Part shown: one piece after another, positions 48,649-60,345 of the stretch
How positions within the stretch are numbered: the stretch's first letter is position 1
Layout: the number at the start of each line of letters is the position of its first letter
Source: Actinomucor elegans
Lineage: Eukaryota > Mucoromycota > Mucoromycetes > Mucorales > Mucoraceae
NCBI GenBank assembly: GCA_026027325.1
Contig: JAMSLZ010000015.1
Coordinates: 186,001 to 250,000 of the forward strand
Direction of reading: 5' to 3'
Length of the DNA stretch: 64,000 nucleotides
The notes under the pieces: generated by a model
Told to the model about the DNA's origin: nothing
Database searches by the model: none
The model's input: only the letters and a program-made list of their open reading frames with translations
Position numbers and translations under genes: made by a program

Positions 48649-49692
48649 TTAGTCAAATATAGGTAATTCGAAGCCATATGTTTCTGGTACGAAGTCATAA
48701 AAACGAGCATTGATATCAAGTGCTTTGATTGCATCCATATCTTGGTCACTGAGCCTGCGCGAGAATAAATCCAAGTTACACTTCATACGTTCAATTTGTA
48801 CGGTTTTGGGGATGACAGTGATATTTTGCTGCGTTGCAAATTCCAAAAGAACTTGACCAGGGTTCAAACTGTTCTTGTCTGCAATCTTTTTGATAACAGG
48901 ATGAGTCAAGAGATTTTCAACATGAGAAACACTGGCTGGAATATGACTAACGGCGGTGTTACCAAAAGAAGCATAAGCAATGATATGCAGATCTTGAGCA
49001 GTAGCCCAGTTCACCAGCCTCTTTTGTTGAAGATAGGGATGGTATTCTATTTCCAATACGGACGGACGAATTCTGGCATAGGTAAGCAAATCCAGTATCG
49101 CCTGTACATTAAAGTTCGAGACACCAATATTGCGGACAAGCCCTTGGTCTACTAATTTTTCAAGTTCTTTCCAAGTTTCGTGCAATGGAGATGGCTCTAA
49201 TACCAACTTGTTATTTGAGTTGGCAATGGCAAAATTGGATCTGGGGTCCTCGTAAGCAGTGCTAATAGGAAAGTGAACAAGATAAAGATCAATGTAATCA
49301 AGGCCAAAATTTTCAAGCGTCACGTCAAATGCAGGACGCACATGGTGCTTGCCATGAAAGTGGTTCCATAGCTTGCCAACAACTATATAACCAAAGAATA
49401 GATAAATAAACGTGCGCATCGTATTAATCCATTTTTTTTTCTTTTTTGCCTTACTGAATAGGTCTTTTCTCTTGACAATACCTTCGGAAATGGCCCTTCG
49501 GACGCCCTTACCTACCTCAGGTTCGTTACGATACAAGAGAGCAGCATCAATCAAACGATAGCCAACTTTAATTGCGTTGTAGACGATTTGCTCTGCTTCT
49601 TCGGTGCTGATACGGGCTGTACCAAAGCCAACTAGCGGAATCTTATCTCCAGTACGGTTTAGTTTTGCAAATATGGAGGGTTGGCTAGACAT
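48649..49692 (-). CDS. Aldo/keto reductase (xylose-reductase-like)
   Basis: Two exons (49692-49455, 49382-48649) with a 72-bp GT-AG intron encode 323 residues, the normal length for this (beta/alpha)8 family of NAD(P)H-dependent carbonyl reductases. The catalytic tetrad is visible: Asp49 and Tyr54 in IDAALLYRNEPEVG, Lys83 in VGKLWN, His116 in LYLVHFP. Other signatures are LEIEYHPYLQQKRLV and the cofactor segment VIPKTVQIERMKCN. LDINARFYDF and the C-terminal ELPIF resemble fungal xylose reductases. The xylose-reductase KSN cofactor signature reads KTV here, so substrate and cofactor preference are uncertain. An upstream TATAAATA supports the start. Confidence 0.93.
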   Translation of the reverse strand: MSSQPSIFAKLNRTGDKIPLVGFGTARISTEEAEQIVYNAIKVGYRLIDAALLYRNEPEVGKGVRRAISEGIVKRKDLFSKAKKKKKWINTMRTFIYLFFGYIVVGKLWNHFHGKHHVRPAFDVTLENFGLDYIDLYLVHFPISTAYEDPRSNFAIANSNNKLVLEPSPLHETWKELEKLVDQGLVRNIGVSNFNVQAILDLLTYARIRPSVLEIEYHPYLQQKRLVNWATAQDLHIIAYASFGNTAVSHIPASVSHVENLLTHPVIKKIADKNSLNPGQVLLEFATQQNITVIPKTVQIERMKCNLDLFSRRLSDQDMDAIKALDINARFYDFVPETYGFELPIFD

Positions 49693-49751
49693 TATATATT
49701 AATATATAAAAATAAAAAAATATTGTGTAATCTGATCTGGTATAAATATAG

Positions 49752-49759
49752 TATTTATA
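49752..49759 (-). promoter_or_regulatory. TATA box of the aldo/keto reductase gene
   Basis: Minus-strand TATAAATA, 60 bp upstream of the ATG; it sits in the palindromic stretch GGTATAAATA...TATTTATACC. Confidence 0.5.
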
Positions 49760-50010
49760 CCAGTTTTCAACGGTCGGATGACAATGGCTCAATTTCCTGT
49801 TAATCTTGTAAGCTGTGCGCTTAGGTTGTTTCATTATTTCAGTTAAATTGCGCAGTCTATGGTACATTTAGAAGTCAAAATTATACCTGCGCATCAATTT
49901 GCATATATTTATATTATGGCCGCATGTTCTTGTCATTAAAAGTGGTAAATAGTAGTATTATTACAGTCAGAAACAACTTTTGACCGAGACTGCAAGAGAT
50001 CTATTTTCTT

Positions 50011-50012
<2 letters not shown>

Positions 50013-50044
<32 letters not shown>
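50013..50044. repeat. Poly-T tract (32 nt)
   Basis: Uninterrupted run of T in the spacer between two divergent genes. Confidence 0.8.
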
Positions 50045-50045
<1 letters not shown>

Positions 50046-50678
50046 ATTATGTATTTCAGCCATTCTGATTTTTTAACCTAAAAAATTAGAAATAATAGCA
50101 TGCAAGACAATCGGTCCAAATGATTCCATAAAATTTCAATTATAGACAATCAAGTTTTCTTTCTAATGGTATACATAATTTAATAAAAGTGGGCACTCAA
50201 TGCCCAACATCTATTACATTTTATGTATAAACTGTGTTTTAAAACAGTATATAGGTTTTTGGTTGATTTAGCTACGCATTTGAGGTATAGATGTTTGCTG
50301 AGGATAACATAGGAAACGACAAGCTTCAATATCCGTTAACACATGAAATATATCTTCCTCTCAATCAAATTTTGGCTTGATAATTCCAATTTTTCAGATG
50401 CTTATACTAACTACATACATTCGTATTCAGTGTTGAAACTACTTATTGAGCAAATTGTGTCCTGTGTAATATATTTCCTAGAACTGAAAGCGTTATCTGA
50501 ATTCATTATTAATCCAGGCACGCTTTTCTTACATTCATGTTCCTCCTACTCTCCGATAGCCAATCAAACGAAAAATTATTTAAACGGCATCACTGACATA
50601 ACTTGTCTTTTCCTTCTTTCATTTTCGTCTTCAATTGTTTTCTGTACTTCATTCCGAGTCAAATATCTTTTCTGTATA

Positions 50679-51837
50679 ATGGGTACTCATGTTTATAGAT
50701 TTTTTGATTTGATAATGGAAACTGGTACATTTCACGTTCAATGCGACTGGATCTACCCAAGAAAACTTGATTTAGACGATGCAAGTTCTAAACAGGATAA
50801 TACTACAGAATGCTGCCATGTTACTGTTACAGATTCCTTAGAATACTATACTCGCACAAGTAATGTACACATGTAAGCTTCATTGGTACTTCAATTACTC
50901 ACATATTACTTACAGTTACTCGCGATTTTTTATTACATAAATTCAAAGATTATGAAGCTGCATTCAAGGAACAGAAAAGTGATATATTGGAGGCAGCTTT
51001 TCAGGGCGAATCATCATACAAGACCAGCCGATTGCAATGGAAAATTTCAAAAGACAATGCAAATGCTCAGTTAAACGTAAGGCTGATCGATCATTACTAG
51101 AAGCAATCAAACTCAATCGCCTGTTTACATTAGATGCAGTTACAAATAATCAACGATCAAATTCCATTAACAGTAGGATCTTTTGATCTTGTCAAGGCGC
51201 CGCAAGATCAAGTACAAGATCTAAAAAAATTGTGGTTTAAACACCTGGACTTATCATCAATTACGGACATTGTAAGGTTTTTTTTTTTTTGAATTAAAAC
51301 AAAAAGAGGTACACACTCACTTATGCCTTTTATTAGGAAATAAACAAAAAATTGAAGCAGCGTATTGCAGACACTGAAAAAACCAATCGCGAATATAGAA
51401 AAACAATAGAATCTACAAACATTCACGAGAGACAGAAACGTTATGTAATCATCGACAAGTTTTTGCGTCTGCTTAATACCAAAAAACTAAAAATATACCA
51501 GCTTCAACAGCAAGTCCAGCAGTTAAAACGTCGACTAGATAATAACGAAGACAGTGATGAAGACCTATCAGTGATAGAATCATCTACAAGTATGGACATT
51601 AATAGAAAGAAGCAAATAATTATGCAAACAGAAAAAACAACTCGGTCAACAGTAGCGAGTAAAGGCAAGCGACCATTAAGAAACGACGAGTACGAAGTCG
51701 ACTTCGAAAATGAATGGGAGATCGAGAATGAGAGCAAATATGAGGAAAGAGTTGTAGTAGAAGAAGATTTCATAGTGGCAGGACCATCCACAAATCCCGT
51801 TATAAAGAAGCAAAAAGTCAGACATACTAATGAATAG
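50679..51837 (+). CDS. XRCC4: XRCC4-like non-homologous end-joining factor
   Basis: Four exons (50679-50859, 50916-51076, 51134-51271, 51337-51837) encode 326 residues. XRCC4 scaffolds DNA ligase IV in non-homologous end joining. The N-terminal ~130 residues form the beta-rich head (TGTFHVQCDWIYPRK, CHVTVTDSLEYYTRTITRDF, LQWKISKDNANAQL), with the family block PLTVGSFDLVKAPQDQVQDL. A long coiled coil follows (~165-230): EINKKLKQRIADTEKTNRE, then YVIIDKFLRLLNTKKLKIYQ, matching the XRCC4 ligase-binding stretch. The last 100 residues are acidic and Ser-rich with basic KKQKVRH near the end, a probable nuclear signal. The start is uncertain: ATG 50679 or 50718, as the frame is open further up. Identity rests on motif order and fold pattern, so homology is likely rather than certain. 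Confidence 0.72.
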
Positions 51838-52028
51838 AACAACTATCTATCTTGCTGTAATCATCTGTAAATAAATTCATCTAAAAGCGTTGAACGTGTT
51901 CGTGAAACAATAATGACTTGGAAGTAATGTACAGCTATCAAAACGGGTCCATTGGTAGCTCTATTGGCTAACTATGCTCTTAGAGAAAACTGATATACTT
52001 AACTTTGGGTGCAATTGTACATGTATCC

Positions 52029-52054
52029 CTCTCTCTCTCTCTCTCTATATATAT
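52029..52054. repeat. (CT)n(TA)n microsatellite
   Basis: About nine CT units run into TATATATA; located in the spacer upstream of the peroxiredoxin gene. Confidence 0.85.
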
Positions 52055-52231
52055 ACATATACCAATTTTATCTATTTTTCATCGACTAAGCTTTGTCTGA
52101 TCTAACAGTTTAGCCCTCCATTCCAGTTGTATATCCATAATAGATTTTCATTTAGCGCGTCTACATCTTTCTGACCTTTCCATATAGTAGTGCTGCATTA
52201 CTGCTTAACGTGACTTGATCGCACATTCAAA

Positions 52232-52238
52232 TATAAAA
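52232..52238 (+). promoter_or_regulatory. TATA box of the peroxiredoxin gene
   Basis: TATAAAA, 80 bp upstream of the ATG at 52312, followed by CACCCCAC and a pyrimidine-rich leader. Confidence 0.6.
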
Positions 52239-52311
52239 CACCCCACCGTTATTTTCTCGCGTCTGAAAACAGCAAGTTTCCCTTCTTCTTTTTACCTTTG
52301 CTTCCTTAAAC

Positions 52312-52908
52312 ATGCTTCGCAATACTTTCCAACTCGTCCAACGTCGCGCTTTTACCAACACTAGCCGTCTTTTGATCGCTGAAGGTGATACTATTCCTAA
52401 CGTTCAAGTTCAACTCAAATCTCCCGCAGAAACTGCTCAAACAAAAGAGTTATTCAAGGGCAAGTCCATCTTATTTGGTAAGCAACCTCACTATTAGTCT
52501 GTAAACCTATCGCTTATAATTAATTGCGTCATAATAATAGGTGTTCCTGGTGCGTTTACTCCTGGTTGTAGCAAGACCCATTTGCCAGGCTATATCAAGC
52601 ATGCCTCCGATCTTAAATCCAAAGGTATCGATAATATTTACTGCGTTTCTGTCAACGACGCGTTTGTCATGACTGCCTGGGGAGAATCTCAAAATGTAGG
52701 TGACAAGGTTACCTTGTTGGCCGATCACAAGGGCGAACTTGCCAAAGCTTTGGATTTGAACTTTGATGCCACTGGTGCTCTTGGTGGCCATCGTTTCAAG
52801 CGTTTTGCTGCTGTCATTCAAGATGGCAAGGTGGATAAGTTGTTTGTCGAACCTGATACGACTGGTTTGAACGTGAGTTTGGTAGAAAACGTTATCAAGA
52901 CCCTCTAA
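52312..52908 (+). CDS. Peroxiredoxin of the Prx5/Ahp1 type, probably mitochondrial
   Basis: Two exons (52312-52477, 52541-52908), 63-bp intron, encode 177 residues. The enzyme reduces hydrogen peroxide and alkyl hydroperoxides using a thioredoxin- or glutathione-type donor. The first ~20 residues (MLRNTFQLVQRRAFTNTSRL) have the Arg-rich pattern of a mitochondrial presequence. The active site is GVPGAFTPGCSKTHLPG with peroxidatic Cys65. The family blocks CVSVNDAFVMTAWGE and LGGHRFKRFAAVIQDGKV are present. Cys90 is the only other cysteine I see in the mature part, so it may work as a 1-Cys enzyme or use an atypical resolving partner. Strong promoter features suggest high expression (inference). 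Confidence 0.95.
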
Positions 52909-54775
52909 AGATGAGTTGTTTTGGGTATAAAATAAAAATAACAGCTAGGCACTATGCACTATAAATCTAGCTGATGATCAATCATATATTTAATTTGCTA
53001 TAAATGTGTGTGTTAATTGTAGAAGAGTGGACTCTGCGTCGTTGGATTATTTGATAAAAAGCTTAAAAAAATGAGTACGTATTTGATCTAACCAGTTTAA
53101 AAGTGTGGTTTAGTGGCATCTCTGGCGGAGTATTATTCACTAAATCGATAACTACAGACTATAATTGTATAATAGCTCTAGTTTTGAAGAAGTGTAGCCA
53201 ATGGGTCTAGAATACCTCTAAATACAATATAGTGGGCTTGAGGACTAACTATGACCTGGACCGATCATCCGCTTTTTATTATAGTAGACGCAGCGGAAAC
53301 AAGAGTTTGAGCATGACAAGTGTAGCTTATAAAAATTTCAGGACGGATGTCACACTATGTTAAACATCCCAAGCGGGAGGAATAAGAAAAAAAAAAATTC
53401 AATGTGAAACCACTTTTAACAAGGTAAAACATACGTGTTATTATAAGCATTGGAGGCCTCTTGGTAGGGAAGTTCAACATGGCGTAGCGCTTTTTAGTGT
53501 ACGTTGGACGGGATGTGTGATGATCTTGATATAATTTAATGTTTAGTTTATACAACCATAAAAGTTTAGTCTTTCTTTTTGTTCAGACATACGTTTCACC
53601 ACTGTGAACGACAGTTACTGTTGTCACTTGTTGCCATTCTCATTTATGAGTTGCCCTATACTGATCTATACTGGTTTATGCTATTTTGCGTGTATTACAA
53701 AACTACTTATAAAGAGTGAATGTAGAAACAAAAAAACTGGTCCACGGCCACAATGAACCACAGTAAGAAAGTTTACAGACTTGAAAAGGGCACATGAAAA
53801 TGCAATTATGGCCAGAGACGTCTTTCGTCTGGATGAGTACGCTTCACTTAAGCTTGATAATTCTCTCCCCCTGTTTGCTCGCATTATACTTAAAACATTA
53901 GTCACTCGAACCTTTATAAAAAAAAACAACTGATGACCGAATCATTTTGACAGCTATGATGAGTTGAATTAACGGATGGCAGCAGCTACGGTGGATCGAA
54001 CTATCAGATAATGAAGCCACGGTTGCTATGGGGGTTTGAATTATTTGAATATAGTGACTAGGATTGCTATGGAGGTCCTGAATTCATTAATTTTGCCAGG
54101 GGACAGATCAGAATATTGCAGTTTCGATCTTTCAAGCTATGCTTGACACTGTGAAGTAATGTTTATGAATAGATATGCAGTCTGTCAAATGCCTGATGGT
54201 ATTCAAAGATAGAACCCCTTTGAAAGCAACATTGATTACGCATCCGTAATTTACCTGAGCTTGAATGAACTCGAGCGCTGTATTTTTGCGCGCAATTGCT
54301 TGTTGTTTTTACTCAAAGAATAATATTATTTCTTCGAAATAGATATATCTCGTACGATTGTAACATTGATAAAGGTTATTCCTATTACTAGACCATATCA
54401 GTATTTTCTGGACAGTTACAGAAATATAGAGTTGGGACACAGAAAGTAATCTGCTTCTGATCATTTGCAAGTGCACAGTATTTTTTTTTTGTCAGAATGA
54501 CTAAACTCATCTTCATAGCCTGAAAGAGTATCTCTAAAATCATCCATTGAGCTGTAAGCACTTCATCAAAAAACCTTCTAGACCAACCAATATTATAAAT
54601 GAAAGCATCGTGTAACTGTGTAAAATGAAAGAGAGGAGTTTACAAGTGTATTTATAGTTTTTTTTAGTGCCAAAAACAATATTGTACTTCTTTCCTTCTT
54701 TTACTACTTACATAACCTTTATATACATTCCTTTCATTTGTTATTATACCAACATTATATATGTCACTTTTCTAA
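52909..54775. other. Intergenic, no gene seen
   Basis: About 1.9 kb AT-rich spacer. Minus frames at 53355-53555 and 53681-53929 are short and without family features. The right end contains the promoter of the fucosyltransferase-like gene. Confidence 0.5.
54720..54725 (+). promoter_or_regulatory. TATA element of the 54776 gene
   Basis: TATATA, 50 bp upstream of the ATG, in a pyrimidine-rich setting. Confidence 0.4.
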
Positions 54776-56233
54776 ATGTTTAAACAAAAGAAACTAACGC
54801 TAGTCTTTTCGATATTGTTCATTACAAGTCTAATACTCAGTAGTTACTACTTCTTGATTCAATTACCAACACAGCACGAACAAGAAAAGTTTTTGGCATA
54901 TCTACCTCATTCAGGTCTTTCAAATCAACGTATCGAGCTCGCCAATGCCTTGTTATTAGCTGCAATACTTAAACGTACACTCATCATTCCTCCTGCATTT
55001 TTGGGCAATGTAGTTGGCTGGATGCCCATGGACCAACTGCTCGATCATCTGAGCTGGCTCACGACTCCCAAAGATTTTGATACCATTTGTCAACCACCAA
55101 CACCAGGCGATCTTCACAGCTATACACAACGAAGTAAATGTGCTGAATACCACCAGTTTGCTGCCATTCCCTGGAGCCAATTGCACGATTTTTCGGAATT
55201 AGAGCCCTACGTCAAGATTCGTTTTCAAACTATTGTATCATTTACACAACTACAGCAAGACTTGGGTGTAGCAGACAATGATACGTACGTGCATCGTGAT
55301 GAACACCTTTATGATTGGCGTTTATATGAAGACGTAGAAGAAGCCGAAATGATATTGCGCAACGAATCCAACTTTGTTGATAGCTTTACAGATCGAAAGT
55401 TTTACAAGATCTTTACCCCAGGACACTGGCAGCAACGATCTGAGCGTTTGCTGCATCTAGGCGGTATATTTGGGTCTACACGAATGAACATGGTTAAGCC
55501 AGAGCACATTGAACTACAACAACGCATTCAAGATACACTTCATTATCGTCTGGATACACCATTGGGTGAAGCTGTAAACAATATTGTGGAACATCTTGGC
55601 GGTAAGGCTACTTTTAACGCTGTGCATTTCCGTCTAAGAGACATGCCTTTTCGTAAATACGCTACCGACAATCTACATCAATTCGAACGCAACATGTCCA
55701 TAGCTACTGGCAATACGCAAGTGCCTCCTTTGCCGCCTTACGATGAGTTCGGAGTATTAACTAGTCTACCTAAACCACCACCGCCTCCATCAGAACCAGT
55801 ATATATTGCACCTCAACACAACTTATCTCAGCCACCATGGTCCAATTTGTGCGAAAACGTGTCACCCAACTTTGATGTGTCGATGGAAAACGTTGGTTCA
55901 AGGGCTGTTGTATATATTGCCACAGATCATAAAGATATTAGAGGAGAGAATAGTCGGCTGCTGGAATGGTTTGATTATTTTCCTTGTTCTTTGACCTTGA
56001 ACGATATGCCACCAGAGTTATTTGAACCTTTAGACAAAATGCATTGTATGTATAATGAAAACAAACCGCTTCGATCGTATTTGATTCCACTGGTGGATGC
56101 GATGGTGGCTGCCCATGCTCGAAGGATCTTTACTACGCCAAGATCTACTTTTTCAAAGTATATTGGTGAACTCAATGAAGCTTGGGTTCTAAAAGAGCAA
56201 GGCTTAACACTAGCATCTTTCTATTTGTATTAA
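54776..56233 (+). CDS. O-fucosyltransferase-like type II membrane protein
   Basis: Intronless, 485 residues. A short cytosolic N-terminus (MFKQKK) and one membrane helix (~8-29) give type II topology, as in Golgi glycosyltransferases. The lumenal part begins with the family signature YLPHSGLSNQRIELANALLL and KRTLIIPPAFLGN, and carries VHFRLRDM at ~283-290, matching the HxRxxD donor-binding motif of the GDP-fucose protein O-fucosyltransferase superfamily (PF10250). Later IATDHKDIRGENSRLLEWF and FTTPRSTFSKYIGEL fit the C-terminal nucleotide-binding region. It may act on secreted or cell-wall glycans; donor and acceptor are not known. The start sits directly after a TATA element and ahead of the membrane helix. 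Confidence 0.85.
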   Translation: MFKQKKLTLVFSILFITSLILSSYYFLIQLPTQHEQEKFLAYLPHSGLSNQRIELANALLLAAILKRTLIIPPAFLGNVVGWMPMDQLLDHLSWLTTPKDFDTICQPPTPGDLHSYTQRSKCAEYHQFAAIPWSQLHDFSELEPYVKIRFQTIVSFTQLQQDLGVADNDTYVHRDEHLYDWRLYEDVEEAEMILRNESNFVDSFTDRKFYKIFTPGHWQQRSERLLHLGGIFGSTRMNMVKPEHIELQQRIQDTLHYRLDTPLGEAVNNIVEHLGGKATFNAVHFRLRDMPFRKYATDNLHQFERNMSIATGNTQVPPLPPYDEFGVLTSLPKPPPPPSEPVYIAPQHNLSQPPWSNLCENVSPNFDVSMENVGSRAVVYIATDHKDIRGENSRLLEWFDYFPCSLTLNDMPPELFEPLDKMHCMYNENKPLRSYLIPLVDAMVAAHARRIFTTPRSTFSKYIGELNEAWVLKEQGLTLASFYLY

Positions 56234-59200
56234 AATAAAGTGTCTTCATTAATGGATGGGGGGTTTTTTTTTGTTTCCTATAGATAAAAACAACAAAGAA
56301 CCATCTTCTTGCTAATCATCATTAATTGAGGCATTGATATTAAATTGATTATTGATTTGGTTTGGTAGAACCTGATTTCGATATCCAGAAGCATGGTTTA
56401 TTAAATTACTTTTTTACTGTGTACTATAATAATGGATTGGACCAATAATGTTGCGCCATCAGACTAGCATATAAATCAGGTTAAATTATTAGTCAAGGAA
56501 CGGGTAACAAGGTGAGAGAACCGAAAAGATTTGATCGGGGACGTGTGGTTTGGCGGGTACATGTGTACCTTATGTAAGTTTATGCTGCTGTACCTAAGCG
56601 TGTGTTCTTATTAGACCAATCTAAATGGGTGATATTTTAAAGAGGTGATTCAAGATCTTTTTAATAATATGTAATATGAAAGCATTAGTGCATCTCAGTT
56701 AGATTCTATAAAATGATAACATATTACTAAACAAAAGTACATTATTTGGGGTAACATGCATGGTATGATTTACCCAGCTCATTTCTTTTGTAGCCATCAA
56801 ATATCCTGCGAATTCAGATATCAATGATATATATATTAACTGCCATTGGCCAGAAACATGCACTCTTTTCAATCCTTTCAATCTTCGCGGCCTGGACATT
56901 TTTTTTAAATGAATTACATAGTGGCAACAAACTTAGTTTATCTGAATTTTTTAGCCTAGTATAAACGTTTGCATGCAAGAGTTGGACACCAAATATTCTT
57001 TTGTCCTCCAGAATGAAACCGAGTCAAACTGAATCACTAAACCTTAAGTAAAGGCTCTAATAGATATTACAGCTAGTTTTGAATAGTGGACTAGTTATCT
57101 GGTGTGGATTTGGACCCAAAACGGTCGAAATATTCATAAACCATAAGATCTCGTATATAACTACGTGTGATTTACTGACAGCCATCACTAATGATATAGT
57201 ATATTTGCTGAATTTTCAGTTAAATAAATGTTTAAACAGATGCAGACTCTCGTTCAGAATATCCATCAGTCTTTATGCGGTATTAAACTAGAATTGGTCA
57301 AGAGGTTTAATTATCTAGATACCTTTATATGAAATACAAACAATCTATTGCTAATCCCAATCATATACTGTACTTTTTGTTTGTTGGTTAAATAAGGATT
57401 GTGAGAGGTACAGTAGTTTATTCTGATTGTGAGCTACATATTATCCAGATGTCACATTTAACTGAAATCCGTTGAGAGATCTACTGATTTTAAAATAAGA
57501 TAATCACTGAAAAAAAAAAAATCTCGAGAATCTTTTAACATACCAAAACAATTTTATCATTTACTTCGAGGCTATAAACGGTATTGTAAAGGCGTAACTG
57601 TTAATTAACGTATATGCATTCTAATAACGGTTTATACAGATATATTTTATGTATAATTTCTTTGATATAAATTACTTAAAGTACGGACCAAAAATCAGGC
57701 TTTTTATTGTGAAATAACTTGATTAACTAGAGGAAATGCCAAATATTTTTTATTCTTTTAGATTCACATTTAGACCCTCTATAAATTTCGATAATTCTTA
57801 TTGAAAGCATCTAGACATGTTTGCTGTTATAGAGTATATCGAGAAGGTTTTTTGATTTCCTTAAAACCAAGTAGGTTTTCGGTCACTTCATTTCCCGGAT
57901 TTGACTCCTCAAGCTGCTTGAAGGCACTATGCAAGTTGTAAATTGCTCTGAAACTGCATAGATCTTTAGATTAATTAGATTGTAATGAAACCAAGTCAGG
58001 TTAAAGCTGAGCGAAATGAGAGGGTCAAGGTTATAGTCGACTGGCGGACATTGAAATGTTGCTGCAGCAGCACAACAGCAACCTGATTCACCTACCAGAC
58101 CAAAATTCTCGATGTACTTTACATCTAGACGGAAAATTCACCAGAATCATAAAAGCCTTCTATATCAGAACAATAAAAACTTCAAATTGCACCGCAAATA
58201 CTCACATTAGCACTAATCTGGACACTATAATTCATATTAGTCAAGTCAATATCAAAAGAGACTTATAATAGAACAGTAAGTTGATGTTTTACAAACTTTT
58301 CTCGCATAGTAAATAATTAAGTGGGTGATATACTCATACACTGATCATCAGTTTTGATAGCCCGTTATTCTGATATTGTTTTATTTCAGATGATTTCATT
58401 GAATAATAAGGCAAAACGGTCAGACTTTTTTGCAGGATATTAAGGACAGTCTCCATTATTACAGGTATTTACGGTGATAACATCGTAGTCTTTGCTTTCA
58501 TTACCAATGGAAATCAAGCTTCCGCCTTCGTTGAGATATAAGCTAAGTCCGTAAGTTGAAAATATCTTTGAGATACCAATAGCTTCAATGTAGGCATGTG
58601 TAAAAATCAAAGAGACCAGTGCCTTGACCAGTATTTACTGGACTTGTAGAGATTTGTTGGGCAATTTGACTCGTACCAAAACCACTAGGAAGAAATACTT
58701 TATCGTGGACCGGCGTTTGATTAAAGTGTCGTATCCCTTACCAAAGCATAGTTTACAAAGCTAGATTCTACATTGGAACAGCCATTGGTAGGACCCAAAA
58801 TGCTAACAGAGGAACTTTCAATAGCATATATATATCATCTCCAACTGACATTAGTCCATTAGGAGTTATATTATCCAGTGCTCAACTCATTGCTAGTAAT
58901 AACATTGAACCGAAGTATCTCTTTTTTTTAAACACCATAATGTTTCAATACTGATATTTGAACAGAAAGGATAGGGCATTTACCTCTTCAGCCGTCAGTC
59001 TTCCTTCTCATGTAGCTCCACTGTTCAGCAAAAGATTAGCTACATTTCTTTTGATAACAAATGATTACTGGACGTATATTTTATACAATGGTTGCAAATA
59101 TCTGTGAGGTTAACGCAAATCTCTTATTTCCAAAAGGATGAAAAAAGATGATATTACATGTGTTTCTTTTTATAATGCTTGTATTCTATGAATGATAGGA

Positions 59201-60345
59201 AATTTTCATACTTTCTTTCAAGAGATTAATTTACAAGCTTGTTTTCGAATCATTATCAGGAAGGATACAAATTTCTGCTTATGGACTTGTGGCTTTTCTA
59301 GTTCAAGTTTGAATTAATGAATATCCCATTCTGTTACCTTTTATTCTATTAGAAGAGAAGACTAAAGTTTCAAGGTCTAGGAAAATGTATCGTCTGATAC
59401 AGAAAGCACGCACATATTTATATCGCATAGCACGAGCATTCCTTGGTTTTTTTTTTTTAAAAAAAAAAGGATTATACTGATATATATATCATTTGTCATA
59501 GCCAACTCATCATAAACTAACATACATCGTAAATTGAAAATGGATTCAAAAGATGTTATTCTGTGGAAAGCTTCCCATCTTTAATTCTAGATCTCTATAG
59601 ATCGTGGTCAAATGTCGCATCTACATGCACAAAATACACCATTATATCTACTATAATCTTATTTAATCAAAGTATAATTCGCGAATTTTTATAATTAACG
59701 AATATCCAACTGTATATTATTACATGTATTTAATACGGTATTTCACATCTATTCATACCTTGGCCAGTTGTTGGGCGATCTCGGATAAACATTACACCGA
59801 ATTAGTATTATGTATTCAGTGCATTTATTTAAATTTATACTTTTTACGAGTACATCAAGTGTATTATTATAAATATATATTGATTCGTTACTTAGATATA
59901 TTCCATAGCTATAACATGATCAATTCAATTATGGAGTGTTCGATAGATATGAATTATATATCGTTTTTAATCAATGATATATTTCTAATATGAGCTGCGG
60001 CATTTGTTGTAGCCTTAATTCAACCGCAGTAGACCGAATGTTTACTTTTAAAGTTAAAAGTAGATATGTATAGGTATCTATCGGCGCCAACTTCAGCTCG
60101 GACGTAAGACCAGACTCTTACTTTATACAATATCTTGACAACAAAAGTAGCGGTTTTGGCACATTTCACTTCATTTTTGATTTGTATGATGAAACTTTGT
60201 GTTTATGTGCTTCTTGAATCCAGGATTTCCACGTTACATACCAAAATTAGATATTATTTGAACTGCGTTTTTTTTATTACATATAAAATGAGTAGACTTT
60301 TTTATGAATCAATTTCCTTTCTTTATCACTACTGAAAAGAAAAGT
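56234..60345. other. Long gene-poor region
   Basis: About 4.1 kb AT-rich sequence. Short frames (56699-56899 minus, 57079-57291 and 58056-58268 plus, 59724-59993 plus) show no family. The only protein-like stretch is the minus-strand relic near 58.4-58.7 kb. A T9/A10 inverted homopolymer lies at 59450-59469. Confidence 0.5.
58442..58730 (-). pseudogene. Possible pepsin-type aspartic protease relic
   Basis: The minus strand reads LPSGFGTSQIAQQISTSPVN to about 58600. Then, one frame over, it reads THAYIEAIGISKIFSTYGLS, LYLNEGGSLISIG and SKDYDVITVNTCNNGDCP. The second block resembles the FS-YL--GG---FGG-D---Y segment of A1 aspartic proteases, and the first recalls the preceding loop. No catalytic DTG/DSG motif is visible and stops interrupt neighbouring sequence. 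The resemblance is weak. Confidence 0.3.

Larger units (their letters stand above)
49693..50678. other. Divergent intergenic region between the reductase and XRCC4 genes
   Basis: Contains the reductase TATA box and a 32-nt poly-T at 50013-50044. Near 50108-50125 there is AGACAATCGGTCCAAATGAT, resembling the subterminal motif of the piggyBac-like element. The open frame from 50343 is continuous with the XRCC4 first exon but its upstream part lacks protein-like composition. Confidence 0.5.
51838..52311. other. Intergenic, promoter of the peroxiredoxin gene
   Basis: Holds a (CT)n(TA)n tract (52029-52054) and a TATA box (52232-52238) followed by a CT-rich leader. No gene seen. Confidence 0.6.

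Noticed and set aside
53681..53929. 82-codon minus frame
   Set aside because: No domain, no start context and no neighbouring exon.
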